A stretch of DNA of 64,000 nucleotides from Polyangiaceae bacterium. Its GTDB lineage: Bacteria; Myxococcota_A; Polyangia; Polyangiales; Polyangiaceae. The stretch is from NCBI GenBank assembly GCA_015075635.1, contig JABTUA010000002.1:3042708-3106707 (forward strand), written 5' to 3'. The notes beneath the pieces were generated by a model. The model made no database searches. It was not told the DNA's origin and saw only the letters and a list, made by a program, of their open reading frames with translations. Every line of letters begins with the position of its first letter. The stretch's first letter is position 1. The position numbers were made by a program, and so were the translations under genes. Below, in pieces: positions 55,562 to 64,000 of the stretch.

Positions 55562-55960
55562 ATGGCCGACGCCCGCACCCGAACCACCAAACGTCGAGCT
55601 GCCGCCTCACTGCCACCGGAGTCGCGCGGCAAGACCGCTCGCCCCAAGGCGGAGCCCCGCGCGAAGACCGCCCGCCCCAGGGCGGAGTCTCGCGGCAAGA
55701 CTGCTCGCCCCGGGGCCGAGTCCCGCGGCAAGACCACTCGCCCCGGGGCCGAGTCGCAGAACAAGACCTCCCGACCACGGGCCAATTCGCGGACCAAGAC
55801 CACCGTGCCCAGACTGAACGCGCGCAACTTGGCGACGCAGCCGGCGCACGAGGCGGCTGCCAGCACGATTCGACGCATCCCCCGCCCCGCCAAGCTCCCC
55901 CGCATCAACGTGGACGAGGTCACGGCGGATCTGAGCAAGGACCGGCGGCGGGAGCGCTAA
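55562..55960 (+). CDS. Basic repeat protein, histone-H1-like composition
   Basis: A 132-residue protein, very rich in Arg, Lys, Pro, Ala and Thr. Residues 20-85 are six tandem copies of an 11-residue unit, consensus ESRGKTARPGA, in which KT and RP are nearly invariant. The C-terminal 40 residues differ (IRRIPRPAKLPRINVDEVTADL). Low-complexity basic repeats of this sort occur in bacterial histone-H1-like and other nucleic-acid-binding proteins; here that is inference only. The start ATG at 55562 lacks a strong ribosome site. It is followed by the kinase gene at 56007. Confidence 0.65.
   Translation: MADARTRTTKRRAAASLPPESRGKTARPKAEPRAKTARPRAESRGKTARPGAESRGKTTRPGAESQNKTSRPRANSRTKTTVPRLNARNLATQPAHEAAASTIRRIPRPAKLPRINVDEVTADLSKDRRRER
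55619..55816 (+). repeat. 33-bp tandem repeat (six copies)
   Basis: Six 33-bp units encoding the 11-residue repeats of the basic protein. Copies 1-4 are highly similar (ESRGKTARPKA, EPRAKTARPRA, ESRGKTARPGA, ESRGKTTRPGA) and copies 5-6 are diverged, which suggests stepwise duplication. Confidence 0.85.
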
Positions 55961-56006
55961 CTCTGCGCCGCCGGCGCCAGGAGCGCGTAGACTCGCAGCT
56001 TCAGGA

Positions 56007-57404
56007 ATGACCGGCGACGACAGCGGCTCCGCCTCGGGTCCCACCGGGCTTCCTCCCAAGCTCGGCGGCAAGTACCTGCCCATCCGCCACATCGCCAGCG
56101 GTGGCATGGGCGCGGTGTACGAGGTCGAGCACGACAAGACCGGCGAGCGCCTGGCCCTGAAGCTGTTGAAGGGCGCCACGGAAGCCCTGGACGCGACCGC
56201 GTTGGAGCGCTTCCGGCGCGAAGCGCGCGTGCACGCGCTCTTGAAGAACGAGCACATCGTGCGCGTCATCGACGCCGACGTCGCGCCAGAGCTCGGCGGC
56301 GCGCCGTTTCTGGTGATGGATCTGCTCGAGGGTGACAACCTCGCCGATCTCGCCGGGGACACCCCGCAGCCAGCGTCGCGTGTGGTGGCGTGGCTGTACG
56401 AGATCGCCGGCGCCCTCGACGCGGCGCATGCCGCGGGCATCGTCCATCGCGATCTGAAGCCGGAAAACCTGTTCCTGGCCAGTCGCCCCGACGGGTCGGG
56501 CATCGTGAAGATCTTGGACTTCGGCATCGCCAAGACTCGCGACGGTGACAGCGGCAATCGCACCAGCACCGGGGCGGTCGTCGGTACGCCGCTCTACATG
56601 GCACCCGAGCAAGCCGCGGCGGAGCACGAGCGAATCGGCGCCGGGACGGACATCTGGTCCATCGGGATGATCGCGTTCCGCTTGCTCACGGGGCGGCCGT
56701 ACTGGTCCACCGGCAACGTGTCGATGCTGCTCGCGGAGCTCGTGAGCCAACCCGTGCGTCCGCCTTCGGCGAAGGTCTCGCGGCTGACGCCGGCTTTCGA
56801 CACTTGGTTCCTTCGCTCCTGCGCGCGCGCGCCCAGGGAGCGCTTCGCCAGCGTGGGCGAGCAGGTCGCGGCGTTGGCGGGGGCCCTGGGCGTGGAGCTG
56901 CCCGAACCGGTGCCCAGCTCGGGCGCACGGCTCGCGCCGACCTCACCGGATCTGTCGCGCCCCGATCGCTCGGCTCGTGCAACGCCGGTGCAGAGCATCA
57001 GCGGCTCGGTGGCGAGCCCTGTCGCGAGCGAGCGGGGCAGCCGGAAGTCCCTCGCGCTGGGCGTCGGCCTGTTGGTCGCGATCGGCGCAGCGGCGGGCCT
57101 CCTCGCGCGCGGCGGCGGGAGCGACGCTCCGGCACCCGATCCATCCTCCAGTGGCACAAGAATGACTACGCCGGCGGTGCTGGCGAGCGCGCTGCCCAGT
57201 CCTGGCCCCAGCGTAAAGCCCGTATCCGCTGCGCCTTCGGTCCCGCCGTCGGCGAGCGCTGCCCCAGCCTTGCGCAGGCCGCTCGTGGCTCGCCCCGCGG
57301 CCAGCGCGAAGCCGCCGGCAGCTCCGGAGAAATCCGCGCCGCTGGCGCCGGAGCCCAAAGCGCCCCCGACACCCGCCCCGGACCCCCTCGCCGACCCCAA
57401 GTAG
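56007..57404 (+). CDS. Transmembrane Ser/Thr protein kinase
   Basis: A 465-residue Hanks-type kinase. The kinase domain (about 20-290) has IASGGMGAVYEVEH, LALKLL (catalytic Lys), IVHRDLKPENLF, VKILDFGIAKT, GTPLYMAPEQ and APRERFASV. A transmembrane helix at about 348-368 (SLALGVGLLVAIGAAAGLLA) is followed by a Pro/Ala/Ser-rich extracytoplasmic tail of about 95 residues. All catalytic residues are present. AGGA immediately precedes the ATG. It is the first gene of the second kinase / sigma-54 activator / PEGA / lipoprotein cluster and has the same layout as the kinase at 45557. Confidence 0.9.
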   Translation: MTGDDSGSASGPTGLPPKLGGKYLPIRHIASGGMGAVYEVEHDKTGERLALKLLKGATEALDATALERFRREARVHALLKNEHIVRVIDADVAPELGGAPFLVMDLLEGDNLADLAGDTPQPASRVVAWLYEIAGALDAAHAAGIVHRDLKPENLFLASRPDGSGIVKILDFGIAKTRDGDSGNRTSTGAVVGTPLYMAPEQAAAEHERIGAGTDIWSIGMIAFRLLTGRPYWSTGNVSMLLAELVSQPVRPPSAKVSRLTPAFDTWFLRSCARAPRERFASVGEQVAALAGALGVELPEPVPSSGARLAPTSPDLSRPDRSARATPVQSISGSVASPVASERGSRKSLALGVGLLVAIGAAAGLLARGGGSDAPAPDPSSSGTRMTTPAVLASALPSPGPSVKPVSAAPSVPPSASAAPALRRPLVARPAASAKPPAAPEKSAPLAPEPKAPPTPAPDPLADPK

Positions 57405-57536
57405 TCTCGGAATCGCCACAGCGGGTGTGCCGCGGGCTGCACACGTTGGGCAGAGTCCCGCACGGAATGGGCCGTGTGCCCGCTTGCGTCCTGCCGCTTC
57501 ATTCGGGTACGCAGCTTGCAGTCACCAGAGGGATCC

Positions 57537-58872
<1,336 letters not shown>

Positions 58873-58886
<14 letters not shown>

Positions 58887-59799
58887 GCACGGCGCCACCG
58901 TGCTCGCGATCGTGCTGTGCTCGGCCCGAGCGGCGGCCCAGGCACCCGCGGAGAGCGCCGCCGTCGCCCGCGAGCTCTTCGACCAAGCACGCGCGCTCCT
59001 GGCGGAGAAGGACTTCGCGCACGCCTGCCCGAAGTTCGAGGAGGCCATGCGCCTCGACCCTGGCGGCGGCACCATCCTGAACCTGGCGCTGTGCAACGAG
59101 CTGCGCGGCAAGACCGCGACGGCCTGGGCGCTCTACGACGAGGCCGGGCGTTGGGCGCGCCGTGACGGGCGGGCGGATCGCGAACAGTTCGCCCTGGAGC
59201 ACCGCGCCGCGCTCGAACGCAAGCTCGCGAGGCTGGTGGTGGTGCTGGAGAGCGGCGCCAAGGTCCCAGGGCTCAGCGTGCGCCGCAATGGCGTGCCGTT
59301 GGGCGAGGCCAGCCTTGGGGAGGCGCTGCCGGTGGACGCCGGCGAGCACACCGTGGAGGCGCACGCGCCGGGGAAGAAGCCTCTCCGCCTGACGGTACGG
59401 CTGCGCGACGGCGCCGTGCGCACCGTCAGCATCCCCGCGCTGGCCGACGACGGCAGCACCAAGAAGCCGCCTCCGCGGCTGGTGCGCGAGCAGCCGGCCG
59501 ATGCCCAGAAGACGTGGGGGACCGTGCTGATTGGAGCCGGTGCCGCGGCCACCCTGGCGGGCCTCCGCTTCGGCTGGCAAGCCATCGAGCAACGCAAAGA
59601 CGCGGAGGCGCGCTGCCCGAACCGCGAGTGCGAGCACCGGGACGCCGTTCAGCTCAACGACGACGCTCGGCGTAACGCGCTCGCGTCGACGCTGTTGGTC
59701 GCTTCGGGGCTCGGCCTGGCCGGCGCCGGGACTTACGTGCTTCTGACGGCCGAACCGGACTCCCGAGCCGCTGGGCTCGCGCTGCGGGGGAGGTTCTGA
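58873..59799 (+). CDS. PEGA-domain membrane protein, counterpart of 44566-45567
   Basis: A 308-residue protein. A signal peptide (about 1-22) precedes a TPR-like region (about 28-115: ARELFDQARALLAEKDFAHACPKFEEAMRLDPGGG), a PEGA domain (about 120-180: LVVVLESGAKVPGLSVRRNGVPLG...AGEHTVEAHAPG), a linker, a hydrophobic helix (about 218-238), CPNRECEHRDAVQLNDDARR, a second helix (about 272-292), and the end LALRGRF. It begins inside the activator gene and shares its stop/start with the RCC1 gene (ATGCGG at 59799 follows directly), so the three genes are translationally linked. The role is probably to join envelope state to kinase or activator signalling. Confidence 0.82.
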
Positions 59800-61139
59800 T
59801 GCGGCTGCTCGTCGCGCTGGCGCTGCTCGGGCTCACCACGGCCTGCGGCGAACTGATCGGCGTCGAGGACATGGACTACGTGCCACCCAAGGTGATCGCG
59901 CTCTCGGCGCTCAACTGCACGACCTGCGCGGTGCGGGGCGACGGGAGCGTCTGGTGCTGGGGGGCCAACAACCACGGGCAGCTGGGCCGGTCGGCGACCG
60001 AGAACGATGGCCGACCCGTGCAGGTAGAGCTGCCGGAGCCGGCCAGCGACGTGTCGGTCGGTCAGACCCACGCCTGCGCCGCCACCAAGCTCGGCCGGGT
60101 CTACTGCTGGGGGGAGAACTTCGGCGGTCAGACCGGCGCTCCGAGGAGCTCCGCGCCGAACGAGCCATTCCTGGTCCCCGGGCTCGAGAACGTCGCGCGC
60201 GTCAGCGCTGGGCTGTTCCACAGCTGCGCGCTCACGACGGACCGCAAGCTCTACTGCTGGGGCTCGAATCACGCGGGACAGTGCGGCGTGCCGCGCGTCC
60301 CGGCGCATGCCGGCCAGCCCGACGCGAGTGGAATGTGTGGCTTCACGACGAAAGAGGTGGCTGACAACGAGGGCAGCCTGATCCTGCCGCCGACTCTGGT
60401 CTCGCACTTCACCCTTCCGGTGGACGAAGTGATGGCCCAGCGCAACACGACCTGCGCACGCTCGGACCGGGAGCTCTACTGCTGGGGCTCGAATTGCGGA
60501 GGTGGCGCCGACCCTTCTCACTTGGGAAACGACTGCTCGACCGGTGGACAGCTGGCCGAGAGCCCGGGGTCTCTCTGCTACCGCGCGGAACCGACCCGGG
60601 TGAACGCCACGACTCAGGGCTTGGTCGATGCCTTCGGCATGGGGCACCTCTCCGGGTTTGCCGTCGATCTGGAGGGTCACCTCACCGCCTGGGGGTGGGG
60701 CAAGGAACAGCTCGGTATCGGAGAGAAAACCAACGGGTTCGTTCCGCCCACGCCGGTGGTCTTCGAGGGTCTGACGTCGGCGCCAGCCGTGAGCGCCGTC
60801 TACCGCACGAACGGCTGGCATCAGCTCGCCCGGGTGGGAGGTGCCCACTACTCCTGGGGCGAGAACACCTGCGGAGAGCTCGGGTACGGTCCGGAAAAGA
60901 AGGCCCTGGGGACGGCCTACCCATCGGCTGCACGGGCCAGCGTCGTCCCCTCGGGCGTCGAGCGCGTGACGAGCGGGCAGGACTTCACGTGCTTCTCGAA
61001 GGGCGGCAAGGTCTTCTGCTTCGGGCGCGAGGACTACCTCGGGCAGCCGGGGGTGGAGCCCGCCTTCTGCGGCGACGAGGTGTGGCAAGGTTGCCCCGAG
61101 CCTCGGCTCGAACCAGTGCCAGTCGAGCTCGGGAACTGA
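59799..61139 (+). CDS. RCC1-repeat lipoprotein
   Basis: A 446-residue lipoprotein (lipobox TTAC, about 13-16). The body is a seven-bladed RCC1-type propeller in which blades repeat the pattern VYCWGxNxxGQxG with a preceding CA(L/V): TCAVRGDGSVWCWGANNHGQLG, ACAATKLGRVYCWGENFGGQTG, SCALTTDRKLYCWGSNHAGQCG, TCARSDRELYCWGSNC. The last blades have HYSWGENTCGELG and VFCFGREDYLGQPG. Conserved Cys before and within each blade probably form disulfides. RCC1-like lipoproteins are frequent in myxobacteria and act as protein-binding surfaces. It is the last gene of the kinase - activator - PEGA cluster and takes the place of the Cys-rich lipoprotein in the first cluster. Confidence 0.88.
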   Translation: MRLLVALALLGLTTACGELIGVEDMDYVPPKVIALSALNCTTCAVRGDGSVWCWGANNHGQLGRSATENDGRPVQVELPEPASDVSVGQTHACAATKLGRVYCWGENFGGQTGAPRSSAPNEPFLVPGLENVARVSAGLFHSCALTTDRKLYCWGSNHAGQCGVPRVPAHAGQPDASGMCGFTTKEVADNEGSLILPPTLVSHFTLPVDEVMAQRNTTCARSDRELYCWGSNCGGGADPSHLGNDCSTGGQLAESPGSLCYRAEPTRVNATTQGLVDAFGMGHLSGFAVDLEGHLTAWGWGKEQLGIGEKTNGFVPPTPVVFEGLTSAPAVSAVYRTNGWHQLARVGGAHYSWGENTCGELGYGPEKKALGTAYPSAARASVVPSGVERVTSGQDFTCFSKGGKVFCFGREDYLGQPGVEPAFCGDEVWQGCPEPRLEPVPVELGN

Positions 61140-61146
61140 CCGCGAC

Positions 61147-61608
61147 TCAAGGCTTCGGCGGATCTTCGCAGCGGAACGGCCCGGCCGCCGTCGCCTGACA
61201 CATCTTGCCGTTCGGGCAGGTGATGCAGCTGCAATCGACGCTGCCCTTGCACGCCGTCGTGGGCTGACACGAGTACTGGCTCTCGGGAGGTGGATCGCAG
61301 CAGCAAGCGAAGCCCGCGCCGCCGCAGATCGACTTGGTCTTCCCGTCGGGACACTCCGCGTTCGGGTCGTTCAGGTTCTCGCACGTCGGCTCGAAGACCT
61401 CTTCGACGCAGCTGGTGCCCACCGAGCACGAGCCTGCGCTGCCGCACGACGGGGTCCCAGAGTCGGAGCCGGCAGCACCGCCGGAGCCACTGCCTCCGCC
61501 GGTGCCGCCGCCGCCGGCGCTGCCGCCGCTCCCTTCGCTCGAGCTCGAGCCGGAGCAGGCTGCCAGAATGGCCATCGAGAACAGGAGCCCGGGCACCAAT
61601 TTCGACAT
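61147..61608 (-). CDS. Cys-rich lipoprotein
   Basis: A 153-residue lipoprotein (lipobox LAAC, about 15-18). A Gly/Ser linker (about 20-50) carries a domain with some 18 cysteines: SCGSAGSCSVGTSCVEEVFEPTCENL, ICGGAGFACCCDPPPE and CKGSVDCSCITCPNGKMC. ATG 61608 starts the signal peptide. The response-regulator gene ends 11 bases upstream on the same strand, and the RCC1 gene converges from the other side (gap of 7 bases). No enzymatic motif; disulfide-stabilised surface protein inferred. Confidence 0.75.
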   Translation of the reverse strand: MSKLVPGLLFSMAILAACSGSSSSEGSGGSAGGGGTGGGSGSGGAAGSDSGTPSCGSAGSCSVGTSCVEEVFEPTCENLNDPNAECPDGKTKSICGGAGFACCCDPPPESQYSCQPTTACKGSVDCSCITCPNGKMCQATAAGPFRCEDPPKP

Positions 61609-61619
61609 GGTGCAGGATC

Positions 61620-62375
61620 CTACCCGAGCTCGCTCCGTCTTGCCTCGGCGGTGTTTTCCTCGTCGATCCTGCCGTACGCATCGAGCAAGAGCTGGGTCAT
61701 GGACTTGCTCAGGCGGTCCGGCATCGACACCGCGTCGTCGTGCACGGCGAACTTCCCCTGCGTCAGGCGCAGCGCTCGGCACACCACTTCGAACGGTTCT
61801 CGCGAGGGATCCGACGAGTCCACGGCGTCCACGACCCGCCCGGAGTCCAGGTACAGCTTGGCGTGGAAGTCAGCCTGCTCGAGCTTCAAGACCCCGCTCT
61901 TCCCGTCCATGGACAAGAGGTTGAGCACCGAGGGCAGCGGGATGTCTTCGAGGCAACCGTGCAGCGTGACTCCGGGTGGCTCCGAGCTGAGGTGTCCGGG
62001 ACCGCGCCCGTGCAGACCCAAGAGGTTGTCGATGCGCAGATACAGCTCCTCGAGCTCGAAGGGCTTGGGCAGGAAGTCGCCGCAGCCGATGCGGAAGGCC
62101 GCGAGGCGCGAGTCCTTGCCTTGAACCTCCGACAGCACGATCACGGGAATGTCGCAGGTCGCGGGGCGCTCGCGCAGCTGGACCAACAGCTCGTAGCCGT
62201 CGAGCACCGGCATCACCAGGTCGGTCACGACGAGGTCGGGTTGCATCGACTCGGCGACCTCGAGCCCGAGCTCACCGTCTGCTGCGACTCCGACCTCGTG
62301 TCCCCTCTGGCTCAGCCCAAGCTCCAGCAGCTGAAGCAGCGCCGAGTCGTCTTCCACGACGAGGATCTTGGACAT
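61620..62375 (-). CDS. Response regulator with DUF4388 (PATAN) output
   Basis: A 251-residue protein. The receiver domain (about 1-120) is complete: VVEDD acidic pocket, phosphoacceptor Asp52 in VVTDLVMPVLDG, VLSEVQG, and Lys in DFLPKPFE. The output part (about 135-235) reads TLHGCLEDIPLPSVLNLLSMDGKSGVLKLEQADFHAKLYLDSGRVVDAV, typical of DUF4388/PATAN, a domain common in myxobacterial signalling proteins and also seen at the C-terminus of the protein at 32050. It is not a DNA-binding output, so protein interaction is expected. A sigma-54-like or dyad element lies just upstream (62400-62415). Confidence 0.88.
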   Translation of the reverse strand: MSKILVVEDDSALLQLLELGLSQRGHEVGVAADGELGLEVAESMQPDLVVTDLVMPVLDGYELLVQLRERPATCDIPVIVLSEVQGKDSRLAAFRIGCGDFLPKPFELEELYLRIDNLLGLHGRGPGHLSSEPPGVTLHGCLEDIPLPSVLNLLSMDGKSGVLKLEQADFHAKLYLDSGRVVDAVDSSDPSREPFEVVCRALRLTQGKFAVHDDAVSMPDRLSKSMTQLLLDAYGRIDEENTAEARRSELG

Positions 62376-62399
62376 GGCTTCCGCCTCGGACCTGTTCCG

Positions 62400-62415
62400 T
62401 GCACGTCACGTGCCA
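62400..62415 (-). promoter_or_regulatory. Possible sigma-54 promoter or dyad
   Basis: The minus strand reads TGGCACGTGACGTGCA, matching TGGCAC-N5-TTGCA except G for the first T of TTGCA. The predicted leader to the ATG at 62375 is short (about 14 bases). The same bases form the dyad GCACGT-C-ACGTGC, so a dimer-binding operator is an equal alternative. Confidence 0.4.
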
Positions 62416-62549
62416 GGGGGGAGGCATCGCTGTGTGCGCGAGCGAGGTTCCCCGACACGCAATCCCGTCACTTCGACCAAGAGGGCCCGCACGGATTTCG
62501 CGGCATCGAGTCGGCGGCGCATTCGGCGTAGGATTCGAGCGGGCGAACG

Positions 62550-63023
62550 ATGACGACACACGATGCAGCCGAAGAGGAGCCTCCCGTCCCGATCGACGAG
62601 CCGGCAGCGTCGGGGCCCAGCGGAGCGGCCCGCTTCCGCGCCCTCGGGCTGCTCCGGCGACTGACGTCGCACGTGCGACACCGGCAGCTCGCGCGACTGC
62701 ACGAGCAGCGCCAGGCGATGATCGGCAAGCTCCGGGAGATCCCCGCGCGCATGCAGAAGCTGACCAACCAGGTGCGGCTGCTCCTGGACCTGGTGGACGA
62801 CTACTGGGAAGGGCGTTATCGCGAGGTACGCTGGTACTCGCTGGCCATCGCGGTCGCGGCCGCGCTCTACTTCTTGAGCCCCTCCGACCTGATCCCCGAC
62901 ACGCTGCCGGGCATCGGGCACATCGACGACGTGCTGATCATGGCGCTCGCCCTCAGGCTGCTCCGGCGAGAGCTCGCCGCATACTGCCGGTTCAAGGGGC
63001 TCGAGCCGTCGGAGTACTTCTAG
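62550..63023 (+). CDS. YkvA-family (DUF1232) membrane protein
   Basis: A 157-residue protein. A Glu/Pro-rich start is followed by a basic helical region (LRRLTSHVRHRQLARLHEQRQAM, about 35-57), then the DUF1232 core YFLSPSDLIPDTLPGIGHIDDVLIMALALRLLRREL (about 108-143) in a hydrophobic helix pair. The SPxDLIPD...IGxxDD pattern is diagnostic of YkvA-type proteins, whose function is unknown. ATG 62550 is preceded by GCGGGCGAACG without a strong ribosome site. The iron-sulfur protein gene converges 11 bases after its stop. Confidence 0.88.
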   Translation: MTTHDAAEEEPPVPIDEPAASGPSGAARFRALGLLRRLTSHVRHRQLARLHEQRQAMIGKLREIPARMQKLTNQVRLLLDLVDDYWEGRYREVRWYSLAIAVAAALYFLSPSDLIPDTLPGIGHIDDVLIMALALRLLRRELAAYCRFKGLEPSEYF

Positions 63024-63034
63024 TCGCGCTTGCC

Positions 63035-64000
63035 TCACCCGCTCGGGTCACGGACGGTGGCGAGCGCGAAGCGCACGAAGCGTGACCTCACCTGCTCGCT
63101 GGCGAGCGTGCGCTCGACGGGGGTGAGGGCACACAGGCCGCGGACCAGGTGGTTCATGAAGCGGCTGCCTCGGCTCGCGCCCTCGTCGAACAGGAGATCG
63201 GGGAGCTTGCCGCGCTCCAGCGCGGTGCGCACCGTCTTCTCGATGGCATTCAGCGGGACGCGAGGCTGAAGCGGCCGGCGCTCCAGGTGCATGGCGGCGT
63301 TCTTGCCGCAAGCGAGCACACACACACCGCAGCCGATGCAGCGGTCCGCGTCCACCTGTGGGTCGAGGTCGTTCTTGCGCTCGGCCTTCACGCGCTTGGG
63401 CAGCATGCGAATCGCGCCGATGGGACAGGCCCGAGCGCAGCGCGAGCAGCCCTTGCACTTGTCCAGGTCCGAGCCAGCCAGAAAGCCGCTCGGGTTGACC
63501 GCGGGCAGGTCGTAGTCGTTGATGGCCCGGAGCTGACCGCAGCAGCAGCCGCAGCAGCTGCAGATGTAGGTCGGCGTGTTCTGCACGTTGTCGGCGATCT
63601 GCACCAGCTTGTGCTCGCGGGCCTTCGTCAAGATGTCGAAGGCCTCCGAGCGCTCGACGGCACGCCCGAACTTGCGGCGTGCCACGAAGTCCGCGCCGGC
63701 GTTCATCGACAAGCAGGTGTCCATCGGTGCGTCGCAGCGCTCGCCCAGGTGCTCGGTCTTGTGCCGGCAGTAGCAGTAGGAGACGGCCAAGCTGCGAGCT
63801 TCTTCGACCAGCCGAGTCGCGCGCTCCCAGTCGAGCACGTCCGGGAGCGCCTCCGCTGGCATCGTGCTCTCGTGAGCCATGGCACGCCCGAGCACCGTGT
63901 CGCCGCCGAAGACCTCACGGGCGAACGTCGCGTCACCGTGGCAGTAGGCGTCCAGCGCCTCGGCCATGCGCTTCTTGGGGATCATGTCGCTGGCGCGCAT
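63035..64000 (-). CDS. 4Fe-4S binding protein (truncated by window edge)
   Basis: At least 321 residues; the gene very likely continues beyond the window. It has LDWERATRLVEEARSLAVSYCYCRHK, then CDAPMDTCLSMN, and ICSCCGCCCGQLRAINDY, a Cys-dense segment. These are followed by two bacterial-ferredoxin motifs, CKGCSRCARACPIGAI and CIGCGVCVLACGKNAA, each able to hold a 4Fe-4S cluster. Homologues are about 400 residues with an N-terminal winged-helix-like region, so the ATG at the last base is probably internal. They are proposed electron-transfer or sensor proteins, and their redox partner is unknown. It converges with the YkvA gene. Confidence 0.8.
   Translation of the reverse strand: MRASDMIPKKRMAEALDAYCHGDATFAREVFGGDTVLGRAMAHESTMPAEALPDVLDWERATRLVEEARSLAVSYCYCRHKTEHLGERCDAPMDTCLSMNAGADFVARRKFGRAVERSEAFDILTKAREHKLVQIADNVQNTPTYICSCCGCCCGQLRAINDYDLPAVNPSGFLAGSDLDKCKGCSRCARACPIGAIRMLPKRVKAERKNDLDPQVDADRCIGCGVCVLACGKNAAMHLERRPLQPRVPLNAIEKTVRTALERGKLPDLLFDEGASRGSRFMNHLVRGLCALTPVERTLASEQVRSRFVRFALATVRDPSG

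Overview
The window is about 64 kb of very GC-rich DNA with strongly G/C-biased third codon positions. It has a dense two-strand gene layout and a protein repertoire typical of a myxobacterium, probably of the Polyangia/Sorangiineae side. The signs are three Ser/Thr protein kinases, sigma-54 enhancer-binding proteins (one with an FHA domain), two ECF sigma factors, about fourteen lipoproteins (several with Gly/Ser/Thr linkers and Cys-rich ends), PEGA and RCC1-repeat proteins, and DUF4388 (PATAN) domains. No rRNA, tRNA or CRISPR array was seen. The species assignment is inference from gene content only.

Layout. 1-271: left edge, no gene I can assign. 272-5529: outer membrane protein behind a good sigma-54 promoter, then RlmI-like methyltransferase, a bipartite envelope protein, an ECF sigma factor and its FecR-type anti-sigma partner. 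5549-20424: a mostly housekeeping and lipoprotein stretch (Tam-like methyltransferase, a lipoprotein ending in a somatomedin-B-like cysteine pattern, YqeY, repeat-rich lipoproteins, peroxiredoxin, metallophosphoesterase, ferredoxin-NADP reductase, a 1457-residue acyl-CoA dehydratase activase). 20448-22447: small genes and palindromic operator candidates. 22450-25090: a scar of mobile DNA, with IS110 and ISAs1 transposase remnants and a damaged HNH endonuclease gene inside 51-bp inverted repeats that carry hairpins. 25134-29067: P-type ATPase, pirin, methyltransferase. 29318-34863: overlapping pair of a kinase with HEAT-like repeats and a catalytically degenerate HD-GYP/DUF4388 protein. 35782-38062: a second ECF-sigma/membrane-partner unit with a divergent envelope protein homologous to the one at 2390-3475. 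38107-42495: surface lipoproteins and a FadL-like protein. 42550-46930: kinase, PEGA protein, Cys-rich lipoprotein and FHA-type sigma-54 activator in one overlapping minus-strand operon, followed by a palindromic enhancer candidate and a consensus -24/-12 promoter in front of a lipoprotein gene. 46976-55960: acyltransferase, TetR-controlled FAD oxidoreductase with two 17-bp operators, YhfC-type protease, and 2-oxoacid:ferredoxin oxidoreductase (alpha plus fused beta-gamma). 56007-61139: a second kinase / sigma-54 activator / PEGA / RCC1-lipoprotein cluster. 61147-64000: response regulator, YkvA-like protein and an edge-truncated iron-sulfur protein.

How it fits together. The main theme is envelope-to-transcription signalling, and two kinds of module each occur twice. 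(i) An ECF sigma factor, a membrane partner and a homologous bipartite envelope protein occur at 2.4-5.5 kb and 35.8-38.1 kb. (ii) A Ser/Thr kinase, a sigma-54 activator, a PEGA membrane protein and a surface lipoprotein occur at 42.6-46.9 kb and 56.0-61.1 kb; the first of these also shows its probable target promoter. I regard (ii), with its built-in enhancer and promoter, as the best candidate for an undescribed system here, followed by (i), the kinase/pseudo-HD-GYP pair, and the inverted-repeat HNH element.
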